64,000 bases of DNA from Mucilaginibacter rubeus (GCF_003286415.2 NZ_CP043450.1:4464001-4528000), one strand, 5' to 3'; positions 26,901 to 34,756 are shown, counted from the stretch's first letter. The notes: a model not told the origin generated them from the sequence alone. Numbers and translations: made by a program.

Positions 26901-27167
26901 GATTATTTCACCCTCTTCTGCTACTATTTCGTAAAAGCCCTTAACGTTCGTTATCGATGCTTGCCTGCTTCCCTTGACTTTGACTGAAACTCCTTCCAGC
27001 GGCCCATCCGAACCGCTTACGATCCCTGAAATCTTATGCGCAGCTGCAGAATGGCCTTTAGCTTCAGAAAAGGAAAGGATTACAGCAATGAAAGCGATTA
27101 GACTATAAAACAGGTTTCTTTTAAGCAAGCCGAGGCTGCTCATTAAACGGATCATATTTTTGCTCAT
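23913..27167 (-). CDS. SusC/RagA-family TonB-dependent receptor (second locus, no STN domain)
   Basis: A 1084-residue outer membrane importer. I chose the ATG at 27167; the open frame extends to a TTG at 27284, but the first 39 residues there do not look like a signal peptide. A second ATG at 27155 is also possible. The signal segment is RNLFYSLIAFIAVILSFSEA. Then come a carboxypeptidase-regulatory-like domain (about 44-115), the TonB box/plug starting VVVVAYGRLKKKDLTG (about 121) and ending GVVIITTKQGR (about 279), and the barrel. Unlike the receptor at 581-4234 it has no STN domain and no FecR neighbour, so it must be regulated differently; a palindromic site lies upstream at 27346-27385. 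Confidence 0.94.
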   Translation of the reverse strand: MSKNMIRLMSSLGLLKRNLFYSLIAFIAVILSFSEAKGHSAAAHKISGIVSGSDGPLEGVSVKVKGSRQASITNVKGFYEIVAEEGEIIVFTCIGYKPLEVAVAAKSMINVSLVPDVSGLNQVVVVAYGRLKKKDLTGSVSSIDAQSIQDIPFTTVDNAVAGKAAGVQVTKSDGSPGGSVRVRIRGSSSLLGGNDPLYVIDGVPVQVSSNFISPGYDVSSPVGNNVTASGGVSAGLSTSFVNGLNSLGGLNPDDIESITILKDASSTAIYGSKAANGVVIITTKQGRRDQSPQINASYYTTVSAPKTPKVLNASEYRLLMTEAARNDYDARTANGSAIPAVVNTLLNNPSAFFGNASTNWIEQVTRTTVSHNAELSLQGGSAKSRYFSSLSYNNTPGVVAATAFQRISGKLDLENNISDKFRFSSNFIMGYTNQDIGDGAYGQALSARPDYAVRDVNGNFTDFSAVGAAYQGYLNPAALLTATNNASTFSLLGSVSVSYEILPGLSFKSMASLNMQAYNQRNYTPSYVQIGSFYGNVANTGGIGGNSNSRLANWFFENTLSYNKSFNGGHKLDLLAGTSYETKKTSFFSATATGYPNDNLLNNLSSAVTPLYVRGDDPSKPQSYLLSFYIRANYAYLDKYLFTITGRTDGSSKFGPNNKFGYFPSGAVAWRASQESFLKNVSWISDLKIRSSYGVTGNQNIGDQMYRTLYTPYAYNGSSALIPTQLGNQAIKWETTKEFDAGSDLSLFRDRLQLVFDYYDKRTNGALLALPIAPGSAYSTLLSNAVNIKNSGFEFTIQGDIIKSPDFKWSASFNISFNRSLVTKLNANADLTQLGNLTGLDYGNTTLIQGKPLGLITGYTVTGIIKNQDQLAAYKQQLGAYARVYFPYLGIGDPMYKLVTSNVTNNAIDSKSIIAEAATKYYGGFSQGVTYKRFDLQLFFTYSQGGKLLWGDHISSVQFVGTANANAVMLDRFNPANTGSNMPRLLFGSDANYYKSSLDVFSSSYVKLRSVSFTYHLNKGAWMERSGLKNAQLFASATNLFTFTKYPGNDPETAEDPYSVNGGYLDVSNYPTVRTFSLGLKAGF

Positions 27168-27345
27168 TGCTTTCCGGCAGTTTTCAGTTGGGTTGATCAA
27201 CCGGAAAAAGGAGGAATTAGGAATGCTCTGCAGCGTATTAGCGCCTATGGTCCCAACCTGTTCCGTTAACAGATATTTGAACAAATTCAGCGCCCATTAA
27301 TCTAACCACTGGCTGTCAACATATTAACAATTAACCTAAAAGGAA

Positions 27346-27385
27346 TTCTCGAAATATCGACAATTCCCGACATTTCGAGAACCCA
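27346..27385 (-). promoter_or_regulatory. Palindromic candidate operator upstream of the second SusC gene
   Basis: TTCTCGAAATATCG (27346-27359) and CGACATTTCGAGAA (27368-27381) form an inverted repeat with 14-bp arms, one mismatch and an 8-bp spacer, about 180-215 bp upstream of the chosen SusC start. The right arm and the next 4 bases recur upstream of the PAP2 gene at 16197-16214. The size and symmetry suit a dimeric DNA-binding regulator. Confidence 0.6.
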
Positions 27386-27939
27386 TTAAGCCGGCATCCA
27401 ATGAGCACGGAACCACTTGATACTGATTGCATGTTCCACGGTATTCATTTGATCTAAATGAATCTTGTCAATAATTGCACTTGATCAATATCAATGCAGC
27501 TTCTTAACCAAGGTGTAGTAGCTAAAACAATTGAATTTCTTGCCTATACGCTTTCAGCCTGAATTTATTCAGATCGGATAACTAAAATCTGACGGTATAC
27601 CCGTAAATCGTATGGACCAAAGTGTCCGGATGGAGTCGAAATGAAAAGGACCGGGCATTTGAAATGCACATGCAAAGCATCCATAAGATCAAAAATCTTA
27701 ATCCCGGCAAATATTCTTTCATTAAGTTTCAAACACCCAAATTAAACTATCGTTCAAATTCAGATAAAGGTAGTTTATTAGTTATTGTGGATATTCCGTC
27801 ATGATTGATCGTGCTGTTCTGTACCCATTTGACCAATGAGTTGTGTTGATGAAATCAAGTTTTAAATGTCTGGCTCATAAAGTACACTTGCATATTATTT
27901 CACAACTTATTATATTGTATCACCAAACAATATCACGTT
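27386..27939. other. 554 bp without a supported gene
   Basis: A/T-rich intergenic region between divergent transcripts. A GTG-initiated 60-codon frame at 27622-27804 has no recognisable features. The segment probably carries the promoters of the SusC operon and of the small membrane protein gene at 27940. Confidence 0.5.
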
Positions 27940-28392
27940 ATGAACCTATTCGAAGATGAGAAGATCATCACCACGACTGACGACAATATTATTATTCTTA
28001 CAACTCATCGCATTCGATCTACCAACAGTTTAGGTTGGGGCCATCGGGAAACGACCTCTATAATGCTCGATATGGTGAGTTCGATTAAAACAACTTATAA
28101 TAGTTATCCAGTCCTACTGGTTATAGCCGCTATAATTGCCATCGCTGGCTTTATCCTTAGCAATCAGAACAATTCTTCATACGGTGTTTCCTTTGCCATT
28201 GTCTTAGCAATTATATTAGTTTCTATATACTTCGTAACCAGAAAACATGTTTGCGTGATTGCCTCAAGTGGAGGTTCGAGAATTGTATTTGCCACATCAA
28301 ACATGAGCCATGATAGTTTGATAAGCTTCATTGATCGCGTTGAAGAATCAAAGCATAAGATTTCGCTGAAGCAAGATTCATTTTTAAGATAG
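27940..28392 (+). CDS. Small membrane protein with PH-like flanking regions, unknown function
   Basis: A 150-residue protein with two hydrophobic helices (PVLLVIAAIIAIAGFIL, about 54-70, and FAIVLAIILVSIYFV, about 83-98) inside a soluble part. The N-terminal segment (EKIITTTDDNIIILTTHRIR) and the C-terminal KHVCVIASSGGSRIVFATSN look like the strands of a bacterial PH domain split by a two-helix hairpin, as in other small Bacteroidota membrane proteins. The sequence does not show its partner or role. It lies alone between the second SusCD locus and the tRNA gene. Confidence 0.7.
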   Translation: MNLFEDEKIITTTDDNIIILTTHRIRSTNSLGWGHRETTSIMLDMVSSIKTTYNSYPVLLVIAAIIAIAGFILSNQNNSSYGVSFAIVLAIILVSIYFVTRKHVCVIASSGGSRIVFATSNMSHDSLISFIDRVEESKHKISLKQDSFLR

Positions 28393-28495
28393 TAACTAAT
28401 TTCTATTTCTAACTAATTAATGATAAACAAGCCAATGTAAGCAATTAACAGAATGTAAAACCCTCACTACGTGTCTAAAAAGGCAATAAACGCAA

Positions 28496-28526
28496 CAAAA
28501 AAGCCCCTTAGATAAACTAAGAGGCT
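28496..28526 (-). terminator. Terminator of the tRNA-Arg gene
   Basis: On the minus strand AGCCTCTTAG and CTAAGGGGCT form a 10-bp stem with one G-U pair and a 5-nt loop, followed by six T. It lies about 10 bp beyond the tRNA 3' end. Confidence 0.85.
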
Positions 28527-28536
28527 ATACGAGATG

Positions 28537-28610
28537 TGATCCCATTTGGATTCGAACCAAAGACCTACAGATTAGAAATCTGTTGCTCTATCCAGCTGAG
28601 CTATAGGACC
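28537..28610 (-). tRNA. tRNA-Arg (anticodon UCU)
   Basis: A 74-nt cloverleaf on the minus strand. The acceptor stem GGTCCTA pairs with TGGGATC using two G-U pairs, followed by discriminator A; the CCA end is not encoded. The D-arm AGCTCAGCTGGATAGAGC and T-arm GGTTCGAATCC are standard. The anticodon loop TTTCTAA places TCT at 28574-28576 (+ coordinates), which reads AGA. The 3' end faces the 1-28.5 kb region, the usual orientation for an island integrated at a tRNA 3' end, but no integrase gene is visible beside it. Confidence 0.97.
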
Positions 28611-28751
28611 ATCGCAATTTAATTACAAATATACACATGGTTTCGAACCCATGATATACTATATATTTTTTTGCGGTGCAAATATGCAAATTTATGCTGA
28701 AAATAACAATCAATTTACTAATTGATTTGCTACAAGCTGTTTAACAGCCTA

Positions 28752-29558
28752 TTAACGCAAAACAGGCTCCGGTTTATTTTTGTTTTTAACACTGCTGCAA
28801 AAGGCGTCCGTCCGTCTAAACGTGTAACAGTTGTCCGTTGCCCAGTCAATGAAGTTGCCTATCCGCCGGGCAAAAGCTTCACCCGAGTTTTTTGAAACAT
28901 AGCCGGGGAAACCAAACTTGTCTTTATCGTGCAGATCGGTAAATTCCCAGGGGTGAAAATATAGGTTCAAATAGCCATCCTTTTTATGCGTTGCCGAAGC
29001 CATCTTCTTTAATAAAGATAGCGGCAAATTATGAAAGCTTAGCCAAAACAGTGGGAAACGTACCACAGGCGATACCGAAGCCGGGATCTGCAGTACATCA
29101 TGATCATAAAACCAGCTACGTGGTTTATCAAAGTTATTATACCGCCCCGGTAGCCAGGTTGGGTTTATTGACGAGTTATATTCATAACCGGCCTTGGCAA
29201 TCTCGGCTTCGTCAACAGGCATCATCCGGGCCATCCGGAAGCCGGTTACTTCCGTTCCTGAAATGTCCTCTAATGCCAGTTTCGACTGCCTTAAATGTTC
29301 GGCCTTAAAATCTGAATGATAATACCCATGCGATGCTATCTCATGCCCTTCGGCTACCATCCTTTTGATAACTTCGGGCTTATGAATGGCATAGTTAGCT
29401 GTGCAAAAAAAGGTAGCTTTAATACCTCTTTCTTTCAATAAGTTGAGGATGATATTGGTGCCCTTTGTCGAAATTTCAAGCTGCTCATCAAATGATATTG
29501 ATTTACCGTACTCAAACGGCATATCAAATTCTTCAACATCAAAGCCTAATAAGATCAT
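28752..29558 (-). CDS. Polysaccharide deacetylase (NodB-type)
   Basis: A 268-residue cytoplasmic or peripheral protein with the NodB/CE4 fold. The metal/catalytic motif 1 is LLGFDVEEFDMP, and motif 2 is HEIASHGYYHSDF. Later conserved segments are GFRMARMMP (motif 3) and NLYFHPWEF (His/Trp motif). The DVEE form is typical of deacetylases linked to exopolysaccharide or lipid-linked sugar systems. Its first 20 bp overlap the end of the upstream GT2 gene, so the two are translationally coupled. It probably removes an N-acetyl or similar group from the sugar transferred by that glycosyltransferase. Confidence 0.92.
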   Translation of the reverse strand: MILLGFDVEEFDMPFEYGKSISFDEQLEISTKGTNIILNLLKERGIKATFFCTANYAIHKPEVIKRMVAEGHEIASHGYYHSDFKAEHLRQSKLALEDISGTEVTGFRMARMMPVDEAEIAKAGYEYNSSINPTWLPGRYNNFDKPRSWFYDHDVLQIPASVSPVVRFPLFWLSFHNLPLSLLKKMASATHKKDGYLNLYFHPWEFTDLHDKDKFGFPGYVSKNSGEAFARRIGNFIDWATDNCYTFRRTDAFCSSVKNKNKPEPVLR

Positions 29559-30504
29559 TATTTACAATAACAACGTTTGACGAACGGATAATATAATGAG
29601 GCCTGTGTTTAGACTGCATAAATATCTTACCTACATACACACCAATAACACTCATTACAAGCAACTGAAGCCCGCCAAAAAAGGCAATGGTGGCAATAAT
29701 GGATGCCCAGCCCGAAACCGCGTAGCCTAAAAAGTAACTCACCAATACATACGGTATATACAAAATAGCCAGCGACGAAAAGAACAACCCAATTAACGAT
29801 ACAATATAAAGCGGCCTTGCGCTAAACGCTACAATGCTGCCAACTGCAAGCTTAACCAGTTTTGGGAATGAATAACTTGCCTCGCCGGTATGGCGTTTTG
29901 ATGGTACATATGGGATGCCTATTTGTTTATATCCAGCCCATTTGATGATACCACGGAAAAAGATCTCGTATTCATCAATCAGTTTAAGCTGCTTTACTAC
30001 CTTCTCATCAATCAACCTGAAATCGGCAGTGCCGTTTTCCATTTTGATATCCGAGAGCATGTTGAGGCCCTTGTAGAATAATTTTGAGGTAACCTTCTGA
30101 TAACCTTTGCCGTGCGGATTTTCGCCTTCACGATAGGTATAAACAATGTCATAACCATTTTCCCAAAGCTTTAACATCTTCAGGATCAGTTGCGGCGGGT
30201 GCTGTAAATCGGCATCCATTGTTATCACGGCATCGCCCTGGGCCATGGCTATACCTGCTTTAAGGGCATAATCTTTACCAAAATTGCGCGAAAGCTCTAC
30301 ATAAAAAACATTGGAATGCAATTCGGCGTTGATCTTTAATTCATTTAGCGTATTATCCCGGCTTCCGTCATCAACAAATATTAGTTCATAGGAATATCCT
30401 GTAGGAGAAAGTGTTTCGCGAAGTTGCTCAATCAAATAACTAATGTTTTTCTCCTCGTTATGCGAAGGAATAACAATAGATATCTTTTTATCAAGGTATG
30501 TCAT
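29539..30504 (-). CDS. GT2 glycosyltransferase, polyprenyl-phosphate type (GtrB/ArnC-like)
   Basis: A 321-residue inner membrane enzyme with an N-terminal GT-A domain (IVIPSHNEEKNI, FVDDGSRDNT, MDADLQHPP as the DxD-like metal motif) and two C-terminal membrane helices (PLYIVSLIGLFFSSLAILYI and IIATIAFFGGLQLLVMSVIG). This layout is that of enzymes moving a sugar from a nucleotide donor to polyprenyl phosphate. The overlapping deacetylase gene suggests an ArnC/ArnD-like pair that makes and then deacylates or deacetylates a lipid-linked sugar. The target sugar is not known. Confidence 0.93.
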   Translation of the reverse strand: MTYLDKKISIVIPSHNEEKNISYLIEQLRETLSPTGYSYELIFVDDGSRDNTLNELKINAELHSNVFYVELSRNFGKDYALKAGIAMAQGDAVITMDADLQHPPQLILKMLKLWENGYDIVYTYREGENPHGKGYQKVTSKLFYKGLNMLSDIKMENGTADFRLIDEKVVKQLKLIDEYEIFFRGIIKWAGYKQIGIPYVPSKRHTGEASYSFPKLVKLAVGSIVAFSARPLYIVSLIGLFFSSLAILYIPYVLVSYFLGYAVSGWASIIATIAFFGGLQLLVMSVIGVYVGKIFMQSKHRPHYIIRSSNVVIVNNDLIRL

Positions 30505-30780
30505 AGTTATACTATGGAATTTTTTTTAATTGTAACAGGAGGTATTTGCAGTTAAAGCTTATATTTGAAGCTGTTTCCGTGTACTTCATATCGCATAATA
30601 TGACTTTACGGTAAATTGATATAAAACGTAACTTCCACAGTCGGTTTTAATCAAAGTACAAAACACCTCAAACGTAACTTTTCTGTTACGAAAATAGTTA
30701 ATAATTATTTATTAACATACAAGTCATCATCCTTTTATATCGAAAAATGACAATTTGAAGATTTTTGTACTTTTTTGCCC

Positions 30781-31962
30781 TTAAACAGCCGCAGAACTTA
30801 GCTTATTTTCTTCTTCGTTAGAAAAATTGCGGGTAAGTGTTTCGTAAACTATTTTAAGCCAGATCAAAAAGCAGGGGATCGATTTTAGCTTATAGGGCAC
30901 TATATACTGCTTCCTGATAAAGGACGGGAACAGATCAGATGGCGAAAGGCTTGTTACCAACAGCGCCAACACCAACAGAAAAATCTCAAAGCCGGTAACC
31001 GGGCGGTTAAGGTTCATAAACCAAACAGCCACGCCAACAAAAGCGATAATATAAGTAGATGACTCGGCCGAGCTGCTGAAGATGACCGCGAAGATCAATA
31101 CCGATGAGAGGATCAGGCGCTGGTATTGTACAAACTTATATGCCCCGATGCGCAGGTACGATAAGCCAAACAGCATCAGTGCCGGCCCTATCACGTACAT
31201 GTTTTTAAGATCCTGGTAATTGAAAGTTTTGCGGATAAAGCCGGTAACACATATTTCCTGCATAGATGAATGCTGGTTATCCGAGTTTTTAATCACCAGG
31301 TCGGTATACCAATCGTGGTAAGTTTGTACTATAAATGATGGTGATGAAATAGCCATCGGCAAAACAAACAATACTGCCGACCAGAATATGAAGCTCAATA
31401 CAAATTTGGGCTTGTTAGCCGAAAAGAAAAAGAAAGCCAGCCCTACTATGCCATAAAGCTTAATGAAAGCGCCAAGGGCTATCATCAGCGCAGCCCAAAA
31501 ATCCTGCTCCCGCTTTATAAAGTTAAACCCTAATATAATAAGCGCCGCTATCATGGGGTTGCTTTGCACATTGGCCGATGCCGTCATTAACTCATGGGCG
31601 CACAGCAAAAGCACAATCACATACTGATCTTTTTTTAACGGCAATAACTCAATAGCCTTAAACAGTACAAACGCGTTAAACAGCACCCATAAAATAACGC
31701 CGATGCCATCGGGCAGGATAGCAAACGGGGCCATGATTATTGAAAATACCGGCCCGTAGTGGTTCAGGTCGTAATAATGCTCGGGCTGATAAGCGTACAG
31801 GTTGTGCTGATGGATGGTGTTTAAAAAGTTATATTTAAAGATGGTGTAATTGTTGAACCCCTGATGGGTTAAAACGCCTTTGATAACTAAAAATAGACTG
31901 AGGCCAAACCATAAAGAATAAACAAAAGGTTTGTTGCTGATGAGTTTAGCAAGTTTTTGCAC
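30781..31962 (-). CDS. Multi-pass membrane glycosyltransferase, GT87/DUF2029-like
   Basis: A 393-residue integral membrane protein with about ten hydrophobic helices and an N-terminal periplasmic loop carrying HYYDLNHYGPVFSIIMAPFA, which resembles the acidic/aromatic loop of GT-C polyprenyl-phosphate-mannose-dependent transferases (GT87, DUF2029). Start is GTG at 31962; no closer ATG is available. It lies 276 bp upstream of the GT2 gene on the same strand and could use the lipid-linked sugar that the pair downstream makes. The acceptor is unknown. Confidence 0.8.
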   Translation of the reverse strand: MQKLAKLISNKPFVYSLWFGLSLFLVIKGVLTHQGFNNYTIFKYNFLNTIHQHNLYAYQPEHYYDLNHYGPVFSIIMAPFAILPDGIGVILWVLFNAFVLFKAIELLPLKKDQYVIVLLLCAHELMTASANVQSNPMIAALIILGFNFIKREQDFWAALMIALGAFIKLYGIVGLAFFFFSANKPKFVLSFIFWSAVLFVLPMAISSPSFIVQTYHDWYTDLVIKNSDNQHSSMQEICVTGFIRKTFNYQDLKNMYVIGPALMLFGLSYLRIGAYKFVQYQRLILSSVLIFAVIFSSSAESSTYIIAFVGVAVWFMNLNRPVTGFEIFLLVLALLVTSLSPSDLFPSFIRKQYIVPYKLKSIPCFLIWLKIVYETLTRNFSNEEENKLSSAAV

Positions 31963-32045
31963 GGATTTAGGGGTCTTTAAAATTTATGCGAAGATATAAA
32001 TATGTCACACAATTATTACAAAACCAGAAATTAACTTAGCTGCAC

Positions 32046-32053
32046 TATATTTG
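32046..32053 (+). promoter_or_regulatory. Candidate -7 promoter element (TATATTTG)
   Basis: TATATTTG matches the Bacteroidota -7 consensus TAnnTTTG exactly and lies 19 bp before the Nif3 start codon, implying a short leader. No convincing -33 TTTG is seen at the expected distance, so this is tentative. Confidence 0.4.
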
Positions 32054-32072
32054 ACCAAACCCAATCATTACC

Positions 32073-33002
32073 ATGAATTCAAACCTCTCTCCCATTAATC
32101 ATAATCCCAATCGCCGTAAATTTATCGGTCAGTTAGGCTTAGTAGCAGGCGCTGCCGCATTATTGTCAACGCCATTTGCTGCCGATGCCGTTACACTTAC
32201 CAGGCCCGAAGACAATATGACCGTGGGGCAAATCATCGATCTGTTTATGAAACAGGTGCCCGGCGCTCCGTTCCCGAACACGGTTGATACCTTAAAATCA
32301 GGCAATCGCGATATTGTGGTTACCGGCATAGTTACCACCATGTTTGCCACCATTGGCGTTATTGAAAAAGCCATAAGCCTGGGCGCTAATTTTATCATTG
32401 CTCACGAACCAACGTTTTATAACCATGCCGATGAAACCACCTGGCTGGCCAATGATGATGTATATCAGTATAAAAAACAACTGCTTGATAAGCACAACAT
32501 AGCCGTATGGCGTAATCACGATACCATCCACAGCCTTAAGCCCGATGGTGTTGGCCTGGGCTTGTTAAAACAGTTGGATTGGGTAAACTATTACAAACCC
32601 GAAACCGGCAACCTGCTCAGCATCCCTGCTACATCGTTAAGCTCCCTTATTGATACCCTTAAAAAGAAACTGAAGATTGAGAAGGTGCGCTACATAGGCA
32701 ATCCGGCACAAAGCTGCCAGAAGGTATTGCTGCTTCCGGGGGCGGCGGGCGGTAAAAGGCAGATCACCGAGATGAGCACCAAAAAGCCCGACGTACTAAT
32801 CTGTGGTGAAATATCCGAGTGGGAAACTGCCGAATACGTACGCGATGCCCAGGCCAAAGGCGATAAACTTTCGCTCATTGTATTGGGCCATATCGCCAGC
32901 GAAGAACCCGGCTCAGAGTTTATGATAGGCTGGCTTCAGCAAAATGTACCCGGCATTAAAGCTACACACATCCATCCGGGCAATTCACTATCATTTATGT
33001 AA
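32073..33002 (+). CDS. Nif3-like dinuclear metal-centre protein with Tat signal
   Basis: A 309-residue protein of the Nif3/DUF34 (GTP cyclohydrolase I type 2-like) family. Metal-binding elements are visible at IAHEPTFYNHAD in the N-terminal half and at the C-terminal GHIASEEPGSEFM. The N terminus has a twin-arginine signal, NRRKFIGQLGLVAGAAALL, ending near ADA. Classical Nif3 proteins are cytoplasmic, so an exported form is notable. It is monocistronic and divergent from the GT87-like gene. Biochemical role unknown in this subgroup. Confidence 0.88.
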   Translation: MNSNLSPINHNPNRRKFIGQLGLVAGAAALLSTPFAADAVTLTRPEDNMTVGQIIDLFMKQVPGAPFPNTVDTLKSGNRDIVVTGIVTTMFATIGVIEKAISLGANFIIAHEPTFYNHADETTWLANDDVYQYKKQLLDKHNIAVWRNHDTIHSLKPDGVGLGLLKQLDWVNYYKPETGNLLSIPATSLSSLIDTLKKKLKIEKVRYIGNPAQSCQKVLLLPGAAGGKRQITEMSTKKPDVLICGEISEWETAEYVRDAQAKGDKLSLIVLGHIASEEPGSEFMIGWLQQNVPGIKATHIHPGNSLSFM

Positions 33003-33330
33003 CACATTTGTAATACTAAATACACGTTTTAGCATTAATTAAAGCCAATATTTTGCTAAATATGGTAACATTACGTACAATTGTAAATTACTCTGTTTTT
33101 AACCGTCGACAAGCTTGCTTATATGTAAACTTTACAGTTAAAAAAAGGTATAGTTGACCTGATTAATTATTGATAACATTGGCACGAAAGCGCCATTTAA
33201 AGTTTAAATTATATAAAAAAGTAGCTTTAAATTGAATAAAAATCGCAATTTTTATTTTTTGAATTACTAAGTGTTTTTTTTACAATAAGTAAATCCTACT
33301 TTTAACCGATTTTTAAAAAAACAAAAATTT
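33003..33330. other. 328 bp A/T-rich intergenic region
   Basis: No gene is seen. A weak hairpin AATAAAAAT-CGCA-ATTTTTATT at 33235-33256 followed by T-rich sequence could terminate transcription. The rest should include the promoter of the kinase gene at 33331. Confidence 0.4.
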
Positions 33331-34191
33331 ATGATCATAATTGCTGACGGTGGCTCAACCAAAACAAATTGGTGCCTGGTTACCGAAGAGGGAAAAAAAG
33401 TTTACTTTAATACCGAGGGTTACAACCCATACTTTTCAAGTACAGAGTATATTATACAGTCACTGAACGAGAGCCTGCCAACCGATCTTGAAAAAAACCA
33501 GATCACAGAGGTAAATTACTACGGTGCAGGTTGTTCAACCCCCGAAATGCGCAAAATTGTTGAAGAAGCTATGAAAGTAGTTTTCGTTGGCGCTAAAGTT
33601 AATATTGGCCATGACCTGCTTGCTGCTGCCCGTGCCCTGCTTGGCAACACCGAAGGTTTTGCTGCTATATTAGGTACCGGAACCAATACGTGCATTTATG
33701 ATGGTAAAGAAGTAGTTCACAATATTGATTCAGGTGCATACATTCTTGGCGACGAAGGCAGCGGTTGCTACATCGGCAAAAAACTGTTAACAGATTACCT
33801 GCGTGGTTATATGCCAGAGCCTGTACGTGCCCTTTTCTGGGAAACTTACAAACTTACTCCTGATGATATCAACGAGCAGGTTTATACCCAGCCACGTGCA
33901 AACCGTTTTTGCGCAAGCTTCAGCAAATTTGTTTACGACAACAACGTACACATCGAATATTCACGCAACCTGGTACGTACCTCGTTTGAGGATTTCTTCC
34001 GTAACCTGGTAACCCACTACCCTGATTATCAAAAATATACTTTCAACTGCATTGGCTCGGTAGGTTATAACTTCCGCAACGTATTGGAAGAAGTAGTTAC
34101 AGAAAACGGTATGGTTGTTGGCAACATCATCCGCTCGCCTATAGATAACCTGGTGAAATACCATTTGGAATTAGCGCCTTCTTCTTTATAA
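33331..34191 (+). CDS. BadF/BadG-type sugar kinase (N-acetylglucosamine kinase-like)
   Basis: A 286-residue ASKHA-fold kinase. Phosphate-1 motif IIADGGSTKTNWCLV is intact, with phosphate-2/connect segments ILGTGTNTCIYDG and ILGDEGSGCYIGKKL. These match the eukaryotic-type GlcNAc kinase group, which phosphorylates GlcNAc or related sugars from cell wall turnover. It is monocistronic with a terminator close behind. A paralog with a damaged phosphate-1 motif lies at 36924-37772 in the pfkA operon. Confidence 0.88.
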   Translation: MIIIADGGSTKTNWCLVTEEGKKVYFNTEGYNPYFSSTEYIIQSLNESLPTDLEKNQITEVNYYGAGCSTPEMRKIVEEAMKVVFVGAKVNIGHDLLAAARALLGNTEGFAAILGTGTNTCIYDGKEVVHNIDSGAYILGDEGSGCYIGKKLLTDYLRGYMPEPVRALFWETYKLTPDDINEQVYTQPRANRFCASFSKFVYDNNVHIEYSRNLVRTSFEDFFRNLVTHYPDYQKYTFNCIGSVGYNFRNVLEEVVTENGMVVGNIIRSPIDNLVKYHLELAPSSL

Positions 34192-34239
34192 TTAGAAGTT
34201 TGCAGTTGCCATTGGGCAGTTTGCAGTTTACATACAAAC

Positions 34240-34273
34240 AAAAAGGACTGGAATATTTTCCGGTCCTTTTTTG
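34240..34273 (+). terminator. Rho-independent terminator after the kinase gene
   Basis: AAAAAGGAC and GTCCTTTTT form the outer stem, extended by GG/CC pairs around an A/T loop, followed by TTG and T-rich sequence, about 50 bp after the stop codon. Confidence 0.8.
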
Positions 34274-34324
34274 TTTATATGTATTCCCCAATCGCCTCAT
34301 CATTGCGGGACAAATGATGGTACT

Positions 34325-34379
34325 GTCGTCCGTCCGTATACCTGTGTCACTACATCTTTGGACATATGGTGGACAGCGC
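34325..34379 (-). repeat. D-family dispersed repeat (about 55 bp)
   Basis: Inverted orientation. Reading the minus strand it contains GTGACACAGG, then ACGGACGGACGACA. A close copy occurs at 34757-34812 and shorter or diverged copies elsewhere in the right half of the window (39224, 40333, 42691, 45815, 46737, 50533, 50656, 55317). Confidence 0.75.
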
Positions 34380-34435
34380 ACTTCTTTTTGTCTGAACCGG
34401 GATTTAGGTGGATTTTTTGGATGAACAGGATTTTT

Positions 34436-34726
34436 GTCTGAACTCGAATTAAACGAATTATTGGAATTTATTGAATTTGCTAAGCATTCTGTTAATTCAT
34501 TAATTCCATAAATTCGAGTTCAGACAATTTTGCGTTAGGGATAGTAGCGGATACCGGCCTGTGGATAAGGCCTGTGCAGTATGAGCGAATAGCCCGCCCG
34601 TCTGCTGACGGGAACGCCCATATTCTCACCACGTCATTGCGAGGCACGAAGCAATCCCCTACTTTACAGAGCGGCTAAGCAAATCCCCTCGTACAGTTCG
34701 CGATTGCTTCGTGCCTCGCAATGACG
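34436..34726 (-). repeat. Composite repeat B-C-A, about 291 bp (inverse of the copy at 42367-42656)
   Basis: Three modules lie side by side. B (34436-34525) is bounded by perfect 15-bp inverted ends GTCTGAACTCGAATT and AATTCGAGTTCAGAC. C (34531-34626) includes TAGGGATAGTAGCGGATACC and CGGGAACGCCCATATTC. A (34632-34726) is the 95-bp palindrome with ends CGTCATTGCGAGGCACGAAG and its complement. The same three modules in reverse order and complement, at nearly the same length, lie at 42367-42656. Confidence 0.85.
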
Positions 34727-34756
34727 CGCGGAGAAGGATTGCTTCGTATTCTTTTC

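Noticed and set aside
27168..27284. Upstream extension of the second SusC to a TTG start
   Set aside because: The extra 39 residues have no signal-peptide character, whereas the ATG at 27167 leads directly into a hydrophobic signal segment.
27622..27804. 60-codon GTG-initiated frame
   Set aside because: No ribosome-binding site, no recognised family and weak coding character.
33003..33330. Possible riboswitch upstream of the sugar kinase
   Set aside because: Only A/T-rich hairpins are visible; no conserved motif of a known riboswitch class such as glmS or TPP could be recognised.
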